This document shows, in pieces, positions 1-6,854 of a stretch of DNA of 8,099 bases. The first letter of the stretch is position 1, and each line of letters opens with the position of its first letter. Under the pieces are notes generated by a model. The model ran no database searches, was not told the origin of the DNA, and worked only from the letters and a program-made list of their open reading frames with translations. The position numbers were made by a program, and so were the translations under genes. Source of the DNA: Paenibacillus sp. (GTDB lineage Bacteria; Bacillota; Bacilli; Paenibacillales; Paenibacillaceae); contig JAQSXN010000150.1 in assembly GCA_029256665.1 (NCBI GenBank), positions 1 to 8,099 on the forward strand. Direction: 5' to 3'.

Positions 1-1656
1 GTGTTCGCGCTTGCCGCATCCCTGATCGTCGCCGTTACGGTCGTACCGATGATGGCGCATATGATGTTCCGCAAAGGACTGAAAGCCGGACATGCGCACG
101 AGGACAAGCCAGGCCGTTTGGCATTGTGGTATAAGGGCGTACTGAACTGGACGCTGAACCACAAGCTGGTCACGTTCGGATTAGCCGTCTTGCTGCTGAT
201 CGGCAGCTTCGCGCTTGTCCCTGTCATCGGCGTCAGCTTCTTGCCTGCCGACGAACAGAAGTCGCTTATTATAACGTATAACCCTGCTCCGGGTGAAACG
301 AAGGAGCAAGTGGAGGAGATGGCGCTGAAAGCGGAGGCGCTTCTCGTACCCGAGAAACGCGAAGGCGTCAAAGTGCTTCAATACGCGGTCGGCGGCGCCA
401 ATCCGATGAACCCGGGCGCTTCCAAGCAAGCGTTGTTCAATATTAACTATGATGCCGACTTTAAAGATTTTGCATCGGAGAAGGAAAAAATCATTCCATT
501 GCTGCAAGAGCTTGGCGGACAAGGCGAGTGGAAGGAGCAGGACTTCGGCGCGGGCGGTCTAGGCGGCTCCGGGATCACGATGCAAGTATTCGGCCCCGAC
601 ATGAAGGCGCTGGAGCCGGTCGTTGAAGAGTTGGTCGCGAAGCTGCAGGAAAACGAAGATTTGGAGAAAATCGATTCCAGCTTGGCCGAAACGTACGAGC
701 AATACCGGATCGTCGCGGATCGCGACAAGTTGAGCGGGTACGGTCTGACGGCCGGCCAGGTCGCAATGGCGCTGAGCCCGGTGCGCAGCAATCCGGTGCT
801 GACGACCGTCGAAGTCGAAGGCGAAGACGTGAATATTTACGTCGAGGCGGAAGAAAAAACGTATAACGATTTGTCCGATCTCGAGAATGTATCCATCATG
901 ACGCCGACGGGCACAGCGGTCGCGCTGAAGGATGTCGTAACGATCGAGGAAGGCGAATCGCCGAACACGATCACGCGTCTGAACGACCGGGTGTATACGG
1001 AAGTATCCGCGGACGTAACGGCCTCCGACGTGGGCGCGGCTTCGGCCGATGTTCAGAAAACGATTGATGCCATGGAGCTTCCGGGCAACGTGGAAATCAA
1101 GATGGGCGGCGTAACGGAGCAAATCAACGAAACGTTCAGCCAGCTTGGTCTGGCCATGCTTGCGGCAGTAGCCATCGTATATCTGGTGCTCGTGCTGACG
1201 TTCGGCGGCGGACTGACTCCGCTTACGATTCTGTTCTCCCTGCCGTTTACCATTATCGGCGGTTTGGTCGCTCTGTGGATCGCGGGCGAGACGCTCAGCG
1301 CGACGGCGATGATCGGCGCGCTCATGCTGATCGGCATAGTCGTGACGAACGCCATCGTTCTGATCGACCGGGTCATTCACAAGGAAAACGAAGGTCTGTC
1401 CGTACGCGAAGCGTTGCTTGAAGCAGGCGTTACTCGTCTTCGTCCGATCTTGATGACGGCGATCGCGACGGTCGGAGCTTTGCTGCCGCTGGCTCTCGGC
1501 TTCGAGTCCGGCGGTCTGATCTCGAAGGGGATGGCGGTGACGGTTATCGGCGGTTTGACAAGCTCGACGCTGCTGACGCTGATCATCGTGCCGATCGTTT
1601 ACGAAGTGCTGAATCGCAAGAAAGCGAAAAAAGGCAAGGCGATTGCCGCCGAATAA
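1..1656 (+). CDS. swrC: RND efflux permease, SwrC/AcrB-like, C-terminal half (5'-truncated)
   Basis: Proton-driven efflux permease of the RND superfamily (HAE-1/AcrB type), here the last 551 residues of a protein normally about 1,030-1,060 aa. The window opens inside what should be TM6, so the GTG at base 1 is not the real start. Visible in order: end of TM6 (1-20), TM7 (57-78), a large extracytoplasmic porter domain (about 79-378), TM8 (383-403), TM9 (about 407-430), TM10 (about 434-456), TM11 (482-500) and TM12 (about 512-535), then a short Lys-rich tail. RLRPILMT (479-486) matches the TM11 motif of AcrB. The TM10 segment reads VVTNAIVLID, with Thr449 where AcrB has the proton-relay Lys. 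The sequence resembles my memory of B. subtilis SwrC (YerP), linked to surfactin tolerance and swarming; the substrate here is unknown. Any membrane-fusion partner would lie upstream, outside the window. Very sure of the family, less of the symbol. Confidence 0.93.
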   Translation: MFALAASLIVAVTVVPMMAHMMFRKGLKAGHAHEDKPGRLALWYKGVLNWTLNHKLVTFGLAVLLLIGSFALVPVIGVSFLPADEQKSLIITYNPAPGETKEQVEEMALKAEALLVPEKREGVKVLQYAVGGANPMNPGASKQALFNINYDADFKDFASEKEKIIPLLQELGGQGEWKEQDFGAGGLGGSGITMQVFGPDMKALEPVVEELVAKLQENEDLEKIDSSLAETYEQYRIVADRDKLSGYGLTAGQVAMALSPVRSNPVLTTVEVEGEDVNIYVEAEEKTYNDLSDLENVSIMTPTGTAVALKDVVTIEEGESPNTITRLNDRVYTEVSADVTASDVGAASADVQKTIDAMELPGNVEIKMGGVTEQINETFSQLGLAMLAAVAIVYLVLVLTFGGGLTPLTILFSLPFTIIGGLVALWIAGETLSATAMIGALMLIGIVVTNAIVLIDRVIHKENEGLSVREALLEAGVTRLRPILMTAIATVGALLPLALGFESGGLISKGMAVTVIGGLTSSTLLTLIIVPIVYEVLNRKKAKKGKAIAAE

Positions 1657-1678
1657 GTAAACTAGTTCGTTCTAAAGC

Positions 1679-1711
1679 AGAAACCCCGCGAATGATGATC
1701 GCGGGGTTTCT
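1679..1711 (+). terminator. Rho-independent terminator of the RND permease gene
   Basis: A perfect 13-bp stem pairs 1679-1691 with 1699-1711 around the 7-nt loop ATGATGA. The core is AAACCCCGCGA against TCGCGGGGTTT. It starts 22 nt after the permease stop codon. The U-tract is short (TTTCTT), but the G+C-rich stem and the position after a stop codon make termination by far the likeliest role. Confidence 0.85.
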
Positions 1712-1851
1712 TGCATCCCATCGCATATGACATAGCCATATTGATTCGCTAGATCAAGAAGGGATTGGAGTATCCGCCGCATAAACGGCGCCTGGGATGG
1801 GGACACTATCGATGGCCCGAAAGCTCCGGGCGGAATGCGGGGTGAATCGTT
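1712..1851. other. Non-coding gap between the terminator and the DUF3889-like gene
   Basis: No gene seen. Two small hairpins are visible: CGCCG/CGGCG (1775-1779 with 1786-1790, loop CATAAA) and GCCCG/CGGGC with loop AAAGCTC (about 1815-1831). I could not match them to a known riboswitch class. A promoter for the next gene should lie here because a terminator precedes it. The only -35-like box I see (TTGATT, 1741-1746) lacks a well-spaced -10 box. GGGGTGA at 1839-1845 serves as ribosome binding site. Confidence 0.5.
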
Positions 1852-2238
1852 GTGTTAGGGAATGTGGTGGTGAAAGCCATCCTTCTCCTCATCAGTTTGG
1901 CGCAAGGAGATGCCGTTGCGGCATCGCCGGATGAAGCGTCCATCATGCAGAATGGGGTTTTCGGAATGAGCAGGGCCGCGATCGTGCAAGCGGCGGCTCC
2001 CAGCTACGCCAAGTGGGGCCGGCTGGCGATGGAAGAGACGGCCAAAGCATACGAAGGCGCCTCGATCGTGGATTACAAATACGAAGGAAGAAGCGAGAGC
2101 GGACAAGGCTTCGCGGAAGAGAAATTCCGGTTGTGGCTGAAGCACGACGGCCGGGAGTTCGGCGTTCGCGTTACGATAACGGTAGAAGTGGCGACGGACC
2201 GGTCGCGAGGCGTTCGATTGGACGAAATACGTTCGTAA
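1852..2238 (+). CDS. Small secreted DUF3889-like protein
   Basis: A 128-aa exported protein of unknown function. Residues 8-23 form a hydrophobic signal peptide ending in AVAA, giving a mature protein of about 104 aa. The mature part carries the pattern I associate with DUF3889 (PF13028), small secreted proteins of Bacillus and Paenibacillus: YAKWGRLAMEET, then IVDYKYEGR, then EEKFRLWLKHDGREFGVRVT near the C-terminus. No catalytic motif and no cysteine in the mature part are visible, so it is probably a small folded envelope or secreted protein. The start is uncertain. GTG at 1852 has GGGGTGA 6 nt upstream. GTG at 1870 would give a cleaner signal peptide (MKAILLLISL) with AGGG 9 nt upstream. 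The gene is monocistronic by position: a terminator lies before it and a hairpin with a T-run after it. Confidence 0.85.
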   Translation: MLGNVVVKAILLLISLAQGDAVAASPDEASIMQNGVFGMSRAAIVQAAAPSYAKWGRLAMEETAKAYEGASIVDYKYEGRSESGQGFAEEKFRLWLKHDGREFGVRVTITVEVATDRSRGVRLDEIRS

Positions 2239-2258
2239 GCTAATTTTGGATAGTTGAA

Positions 2259-2333
2259 CATGAAACAGCGGATATCGGCAAACATCGGGGAACAGGTCCG
2301 AAGTTGCGCTATATATTCGCTGTTTTTTTCATG
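2259..2333 (+). terminator. Candidate terminator or leader hairpin with long apical segment and 7-T run
   Basis: AACAGCG (2264-2270) pairs with CGCTGTT (2318-2324), followed directly by more T (run 2323-2329). The arms extend further: CATGAAACAGCG (2259-2270) pairs with CGCTG...TTTCATG (2318-2333) if four T are bulged. The enclosed segment of about 47 nt is long for a simple terminator and may fold itself (TCGG/CCGA and GCAA/TTGC pairings are possible). It most likely ends the DUF3889-like transcript; a structured leader is the alternative. Confidence 0.5.
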
Positions 2334-2358
2334 CGACAAATCAATTATGGGAAAAATA

Positions 2359-2384
2359 GCAACTTTTCGTTGTTAAAAACCGTT
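2359..2384 (+). promoter_or_regulatory. Candidate ECF-sigma-type promoter of the ABC operon
   Basis: GCAAC (2359-2363) followed by TTTT resembles the AAC-centred -35 element of ECF sigma factors such as SigM, SigW and SigX. A 17-nt spacer then leads to CGTT (2381-2384), which resembles their CGT-type -10 element. Transcription would start near 2391, leaving an untranslated leader of about 50 nt. An overlapping SigA -10-like box, TACAAT (2384-2389), is present, but I find no good -35 box at 16-18 nt. The assignment rests on pattern only. Confidence 0.45.
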
Positions 2385-2425
2385 ACAATGGAGGAAGTTG
2401 TTCCAACATTCATGGCAAGGATTGG

Positions 2426-2434
2426 AAAGAGGGG
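2426..2434 (+). promoter_or_regulatory. Ribosome binding site that fixes the start at GTG 2442
   Basis: AAAGAGGGG lies 7 nt before GTG 2442. The frame stays open upstream to an ATG at 2304, but that start would put the -10 candidate and leader inside the coding sequence and bury the signal peptide behind 46 residues, so GTG 2442 is preferred. Confidence 0.75.
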
Positions 2435-2441
2435 TAGAAGT

Positions 2442-4838
2442 GTGAACAGAGTACATAACGATCAAAAGCAATGGTTGGCAAAAGCAATCCTCGCCATTTG
2501 CGTGCTAGCGATGGCTTGGCCAATGTGGGTCGCGAACGCGGAGGGAGAGGAAGCGTCCATCGATCTTCAGGCGAACGTCGCTTATCAGGGCAGCTTCAAG
2601 GACGGACGTTGGTACCCGGCCCGGCTCCAATTGACGAACGAATCGGACAAGGCGCTCAAGGGCGAGTTGGTGCTCAGTTACCTGAATGGCGAAAATGGCA
2701 CGACGGACGCGATTGTCCCGCTGGAGCTGCCGCCGGGCTCGCCCGTACAAGTAACCGTTGGCGTTCCGGGAGTTGTCTTAAATAAGGATACAAACCGAAT
2801 CGCCTTCTACGAAGGCGGGTATCAGAACGGAAAGGAAGTCGAGCTGGAAGGAAAGGGGTATCTCGATTCCCGCAATACGATGAGCTATATGATCGGCGTC
2901 GTGTCGCGTGATCCGGATACGTTTAACTTCATGCCTCAACTCAATCAGAGAGGGTACGACATTATCGTTCATCCTCTTCAGCCGGACGATTTGCCGGAAG
3001 AAAGCCAGTTGCTGGATTCCTTCGACACGCTCGTCATTAACGATACGGCTACCGGCGATTGGAGCGAGACCAGAGTATCAGCCATAAAGGATTGGGTCAC
3101 GCGAGGAGGGACGCTGGTGTTGGCCGGGGGCGCCGGCTACGAACAGACGGCGGAGGCGTTCGCGGACATTGCCCCGATCGATGCGGCGGGGACGCAGCAG
3201 CTGAGCGGCGCGCCGGCGCTTGCCGCGGCTGGCGGCGAAGAGCTGGCCTTGCCGGGCGGACTGGCCATCTCGACAGGCGAGGCCAAACGCGGCTCTCCCG
3301 TCATCGTCGAAGGCGGAGTGCCGCTGGCCATAACCGCTGAGCAAGGCTTCGGGGATGTCGTATACGCCGCCTTCGATCCTTCGTTGGAGCCGCTCGCTTC
3401 TTGGTCCGGCAGCGCGATGTTGTGGGCGAAGCTGCTCAGCACGTCGCTTGCGCCATTGTCGCAAATCAATCTCGGATCGGGGTATGGCGGCGGTTACATG
3501 AACGGATACTGGCAACTGAATAATATACTCGATCTGTTTCCTTCGATCAAGCAGCCGGCGTTTATGCTGTTAATAGGCATGTTGGCGATCTATATTTTGG
3601 TCATAGCTCCGATTCTGTACATCTTGCTCTCCAAAGCCGACCGAAGAGAATGGGCTTGGTGGCTCATTCCGGTATTATCCATCGTAATGGGCGTTACCGT
3701 GTTCATGATCGGCTCGGAAGACAAACGAAACGTCTTGGCGCATACCGTTGAGTTGGTCGAGCTGTCGGGCGACGGCCATGCGGTTCTATCGGGCGGGACG
3801 GCCATCTTCACGCCAACCGGAGGTACGCTTACTAGCGTCCTTGACGAAGCGGTGCCCATCCGGATGTTAGGCGCTAACGGCATGAACAACGGCTTGAACG
3901 GCAAAGGCCAATACCAATTGTGGAGCGGCATGAACGAAACGAAGACCGTTTGGAAATCCGTTCCGTATTGGTCGACGCGCAAGTTGTGGATGGACCGGAG
4001 AGTGGCTTCGCTTGACGAGACCGGAACGCTGAAGGTCGACTTGAAGGAGGACAACGGCAACGTCCGGATGACAGTAACGAACGATACGCCGGTCGACCTG
4101 ACTGACGTCCATTATCTGAATCAAGGACTTTCGGTCAAGGTCGGAGATCTCAAGAGCGGCGAAAGCGGAGAAATCGTTCAGCCGTCGCAGTCGCAGCAGG
4201 GAGGCTTCTCCTATCATAATTACGCCGGCAGCGTCTTTCCTTATCCGAGCAATAATGCGCAGGGCGACGAGTACCGCAGACAACGCGAATTAATCGAAAT
4301 ATACTTTAACCGTTATAATGGATCGATGTTTCCGCTTAAGCCAGTGATCATTGGCTTTAGCATGGATCATGAAAGCCAATATGCGGTAAATGGGGATCGG
4401 GTCAAGTCGGATAATTTGAAGATGTGGATCAAGGAGCTCTCGGCGGTCGAACAGTCTGACGGCCGCGTAACCGTACCGCCGCACGCGATGACGCCGATCG
4501 TCGTGTCCAATACGATCCAGAACTACTCCAGCAACGGGAACGGCTCGATGCAAGTGGGGCCCGGCGAGATGGAGCTGGAATACATGGTGCCGAACGGGTA
4601 CGGCGTCGCATTCGACAAGCTGGACGTCGGGTTCCCGCTCGGCAACGGCGGATCGAATATGACCTGGACGATCTGGAGAAGCGATACGGGAGAGTGGACG
4701 GAGCTGTCAGGCGATCTTGGGAAGCCGGCAAGCTATATGACGGAGGCGCAATCGATCCGTTTGAAATTGGTCAGCACGGCGGACGGCATGATCATGATGC
4801 CGCAGTTGTCGTTGGAAGGAGAGGTATTGCAACCATGA
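2442..4838 (+). CDS. Exported two-TM protein with GATase-like ectodomain, ABC-operon partner
   Basis: A 798-aa protein of unknown function. A signal peptide (hydrophobic 12-31, likely cleavage after ANA at 31-33) precedes an outer domain of two parts: a beta-rich segment (about 35-140) and an alpha/beta segment (about 150-330). The latter contains DTLVIND (from about 195) and an Ile-Lys-Asp-Trp-Val stretch leading to GGTLVLAGG (about 222-230), a layout seen in GATase1-like, DUF4350-type domains; no catalytic Cys triad is visible, so it is probably non-enzymatic. TM1 (373-395) and TM2 (404-424) flank a short Lys/Arg loop (SKADRRE), placing both large domains outside by the positive-inside rule. 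The C-terminal part (about 430-798) is beta-rich, with a sandwich-like end (about 715-795). C20 lacks a convincing lipobox. Its stop overlaps the ATPase start (ATGA), which indicates translational coupling and a shared complex. Homologs would probably be annotated as hypothetical. Confidence 0.88.
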   Translation: MNRVHNDQKQWLAKAILAICVLAMAWPMWVANAEGEEASIDLQANVAYQGSFKDGRWYPARLQLTNESDKALKGELVLSYLNGENGTTDAIVPLELPPGSPVQVTVGVPGVVLNKDTNRIAFYEGGYQNGKEVELEGKGYLDSRNTMSYMIGVVSRDPDTFNFMPQLNQRGYDIIVHPLQPDDLPEESQLLDSFDTLVINDTATGDWSETRVSAIKDWVTRGGTLVLAGGAGYEQTAEAFADIAPIDAAGTQQLSGAPALAAAGGEELALPGGLAISTGEAKRGSPVIVEGGVPLAITAEQGFGDVVYAAFDPSLEPLASWSGSAMLWAKLLSTSLAPLSQINLGSGYGGGYMNGYWQLNNILDLFPSIKQPAFMLLIGMLAIYILVIAPILYILLSKADRREWAWWLIPVLSIVMGVTVFMIGSEDKRNVLAHTVELVELSGDGHAVLSGGTAIFTPTGGTLTSVLDEAVPIRMLGANGMNNGLNGKGQYQLWSGMNETKTVWKSVPYWSTRKLWMDRRVASLDETGTLKVDLKEDNGNVRMTVTNDTPVDLTDVHYLNQGLSVKVGDLKSGESGEIVQPSQSQQGGFSYHNYAGSVFPYPSNNAQGDEYRRQRELIEIYFNRYNGSMFPLKPVIIGFSMDHESQYAVNGDRVKSDNLKMWIKELSAVEQSDGRVTVPPHAMTPIVVSNTIQNYSSNGNGSMQVGPGEMELEYMVPNGYGVAFDKLDVGFPLGNGGSNMTWTIWRSDTGEWTELSGDLGKPASYMTEAQSIRLKLVSTADGMIMMPQLSLEGEVLQP

Positions 4839-5851
4839 GCGAAGAACAAGTAACCTTTGGATATCCGGATGCGCCGGAATCGGCTCACGGCAACGCGAGC
4901 GGGCCGGGTCAAACGCCGATGATCGAAATTCGCGGCCTGGCCAAGTCGTTCGGCGGATTTCATGCGCTTAAGGGGATTGACTTGACGATTGGACGGGGAA
5001 CCGTATTCGGCTTCGTCGGCCCGAACGGAGCGGGCAAGTCGACGACCATGTCGATCCTCGCCACGCTGCTCGCGCCAAGCGCGGGAGTGGCCAAAGTAGA
5101 CGGCTTCGACGTTACCAAGCATCCGCACGAGGTACGCAAGCGGATCGGCTACATGCCGGATTTCTTCGGCGTCTACGATCAGTTCAAAGCGATCGAATAT
5201 TTGCATTTCTACGGCGCCAGCTACGGCATACCGAAATCGGAGCGCGAAGCGCTGATCCCGCAGCTGCTGGAGCTCGTCAACTTAACGGACAAACGAGATG
5301 CATACGTCGACAGCCTGTCCCGCGGCATGAAGCAGCGGCTTTGTCTCGCTAGATGCCTCGTGCACGATCCGGATTTGCTTATTCTCGACGAACCGGCTTC
5401 CGGACTCGACCCGCGGGCGCGCATCGAGATGCGCGAAATATTAAAAGAACTTAAGTCGATGGGCAAAACGATCATTATCTCCTCGCACATCCTTCCCGAG
5501 CTTGCGGAAATGGTAGACGAAATCGGCGTCATCGAGCATGGCCAGATGGTCGCCGTCGGCAATGTGGCGGAAATCCAGAACAGGCTGCGCGTCAAGCGTT
5601 TCCTGCATATCCGGCTGATCGACCGCATGGACGAAGCGGAAAGGTTCTTGGAGGAGCAGCCGCATGTCAACCGGCTCATACGAGACGATAGAGCCATACA
5701 GGTCCATTACGGAGGAGACGATGCCGATCAAGCGGAACTGCTTGCCGGACTGATGTCCGCCGGCTTCCGGATCGTATCCTTTAGCGAAGCTCAGACAAAC
5801 CTCGAGGATGTATTCCTGGAGATCACGAAAGGAGGGGCCGCCGATGAATGA
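4835..5851 (+). CDS. ABC transporter ATP-binding protein (ABC-2/CcmA-type)
   Basis: A 338-aa cytoplasmic ATPase that should power the permease encoded next. Walker A GPNGAGKST is at 62-70, the signature LSRGMKQR at 161-168, Walker B LLILDE with catalytic Glu at 186, D-loop SGLD just after, and the H-loop His at 218. The Q-loop region reads IGYMPDFFGVYD, with Asp where many ABC proteins have Gln or Glu; I recall this form in the ABC-2 subgroup. The C-terminal 110 or so residues form the extension common to NatA/CcmA-like proteins. ATG 4835 is chosen because of the ATGA overlap with the preceding stop and the GGAAGGAGAGG at 4814-4824. This gives a 28-residue polar leader before the domain proper; ATG 4919 is a less likely alternative. 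The substrate cannot be read from the sequence. Confidence 0.95.
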   Translation: MSEEQVTFGYPDAPESAHGNASGPGQTPMIEIRGLAKSFGGFHALKGIDLTIGRGTVFGFVGPNGAGKSTTMSILATLLAPSAGVAKVDGFDVTKHPHEVRKRIGYMPDFFGVYDQFKAIEYLHFYGASYGIPKSEREALIPQLLELVNLTDKRDAYVDSLSRGMKQRLCLARCLVHDPDLLILDEPASGLDPRARIEMREILKELKSMGKTIIISSHILPELAEMVDEIGVIEHGQMVAVGNVAEIQNRLRVKRFLHIRLIDRMDEAERFLEEQPHVNRLIRDDRAIQVHYGGDDADQAELLAGLMSAGFRIVSFSEAQTNLEDVFLEITKGGAADE

Positions 5852-6776
5852 GCAAGCGGCCGCCAGAAGCGGCAAAACCCCTTGGCGCAATCGTCTTATT
5901 AACCCCGTGCTCGACAAGGAATTCCGGCTTCGGATGCGAACGCCGCGGGCGATGTGGACGTTATTCTTTTATTTGTTCGCCCTGAGCCTGCTCTCGCTTA
6001 GCGCCATCTACTTGACGCAAGGAATGTCGGGAAGAGGCGCGTCCTTTAATCCGGAGCAGAGTAAAGTATTGTTTTATTTTCTCAGCATGGCTCAGCTTGG
6101 CCTGATCGCGTTTATGGCGCCGGGTTTAACCGCTGGCGTGATCAGCGGCGAACGGGAAAAGCAGACGCTTAATTTGCTTCTGACGACTCAGCAAAGCTCG
6201 GCTACGATTATTTTGAGCAAGCTGGCCTCTTCGCTAAGCTTTATGCTGCTGATCGTCTTCGCGACGATACCCGTGTACAGCATGATGTTTCTGTACGGCG
6301 GCGTCTCGCCGAAGCAGCTGGTGCTTGTGTTCGTGTTTTACGTATTCATGATGGTGTTGCTTGGTTCGATCGGGATCCTGTTCTCCACTCTGCTTAAGCG
6401 AACGATGATCTCGGTGATCGTCACTTACGGGGTGGCGCTGTTCATGTTCGTAGGGACTGCCGTCATCTACTTCGTCGCGCAAAATATCGTGCAGCAGGCT
6501 ATGTATAGCGGTCAAAGCACCGTGACGGCGACGAACTCGCATTCCTGGGTCGGACATATTATCGCATTCAACCCTGTAGGGGCGTTATATAGTATTCTGG
6601 ATCCGCAAATTTCCGATCAGGTGTTCACGATGGGCTGGAGCGGCGGTCAAACGAAAGGCGCGCCGATGGCGTTATGGCAGGAATTCATGATCGTGTACGG
6701 CGTCGTTGCGATCATTGCCTGCTGGCTTGCCATCCGCAATTTGAGACCGAAGCTAGGCGGCAGAAAACGGGGATAG
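5844..6776 (+). CDS. ABC-2 type transporter permease
   Basis: A 310-aa polytopic membrane protein, the channel partner of the preceding ATPase. After a cytoplasmic N-terminus with NPVLDKEFRLRMR (20-32) there are six likely membrane segments: 37-57, 78-99, 128-151, 159-182, 188-211 and 281-297. Between the second and third lies GEREKQTLNLLLTT (102-115), the E-rich motif typical of ABC-2/GldF-type permeases (compare PF12679). A loop of about 70 residues between the last two segments is probably extracytoplasmic. ATG 5844 overlaps the ATPase end by 8 nt and has AAAGGAGG (5828-5835) 8 nt upstream, so the two products are probably made in matched amounts. The C-terminus is basic (GGRKRG). Family call is firm; cargo unknown. 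Confidence 0.93.
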   Translation: MNEQAAARSGKTPWRNRLINPVLDKEFRLRMRTPRAMWTLFFYLFALSLLSLSAIYLTQGMSGRGASFNPEQSKVLFYFLSMAQLGLIAFMAPGLTAGVISGEREKQTLNLLLTTQQSSATIILSKLASSLSFMLLIVFATIPVYSMMFLYGGVSPKQLVLVFVFYVFMMVLLGSIGILFSTLLKRTMISVIVTYGVALFMFVGTAVIYFVAQNIVQQAMYSGQSTVTATNSHSWVGHIIAFNPVGALYSILDPQISDQVFTMGWSGGQTKGAPMALWQEFMIVYGVVAIIACWLAIRNLRPKLGGRKRG

Positions 6777-6854
6777 AGGTCAATAAGCGGGCTGGTCGAA
6801 TCGGAAGATTCGGAGCGCAATGTGAAACCTCGTTATGGGAAAGGAAGGGTAACG
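6777..6854 (+). other. Intercistronic gap with GNRA-loop hairpin
   Basis: This 78-nt gap separates the permease from the coiled-coil gene in an otherwise overlapping operon. It holds a perfect hairpin CGAATC-GGAA-GATTCG (6797-6812) closed by a GNRA tetraloop. No T-run follows, so it is not a terminator; it may stabilise or process the message. GGAAGGG (6843-6849) sits 5 nt before ATG 6855. An in-frame GTG at 6822 with GGAG (6812-6815) is an alternative start. Confidence 0.55.

Noticed and set aside
559..1380. 273-aa open frame on the minus strand
   Set aside because: It lies fully antisense to the RND permease. Its product is Arg/His/Asp/Gln-rich without recognisable domains, as expected for a shadow of a G+C-rich gene.
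1721..1845. Possible riboswitch from the two small hairpins before the DUF3889-like gene
   Set aside because: No conserved core of a riboswitch class I know (TPP, SAM, cobalamin, c-di-GMP) is visible. The hairpins are only 5 bp each.
2304..2441. N-terminal extension of the 798-aa protein to ATG 2304
   Set aside because: It would place a T-run, the promoter candidate and the ribosome binding site inside coding sequence and bury the signal peptide. GTG 2442 is better supported.
2441..2503. Lipoprotein signal at C20 of the 798-aa protein
   Set aside because: The residues before the Cys (Leu-Ala-Ile) lack the small -1 residue of a lipobox, and an ANA signal-peptidase I site follows.
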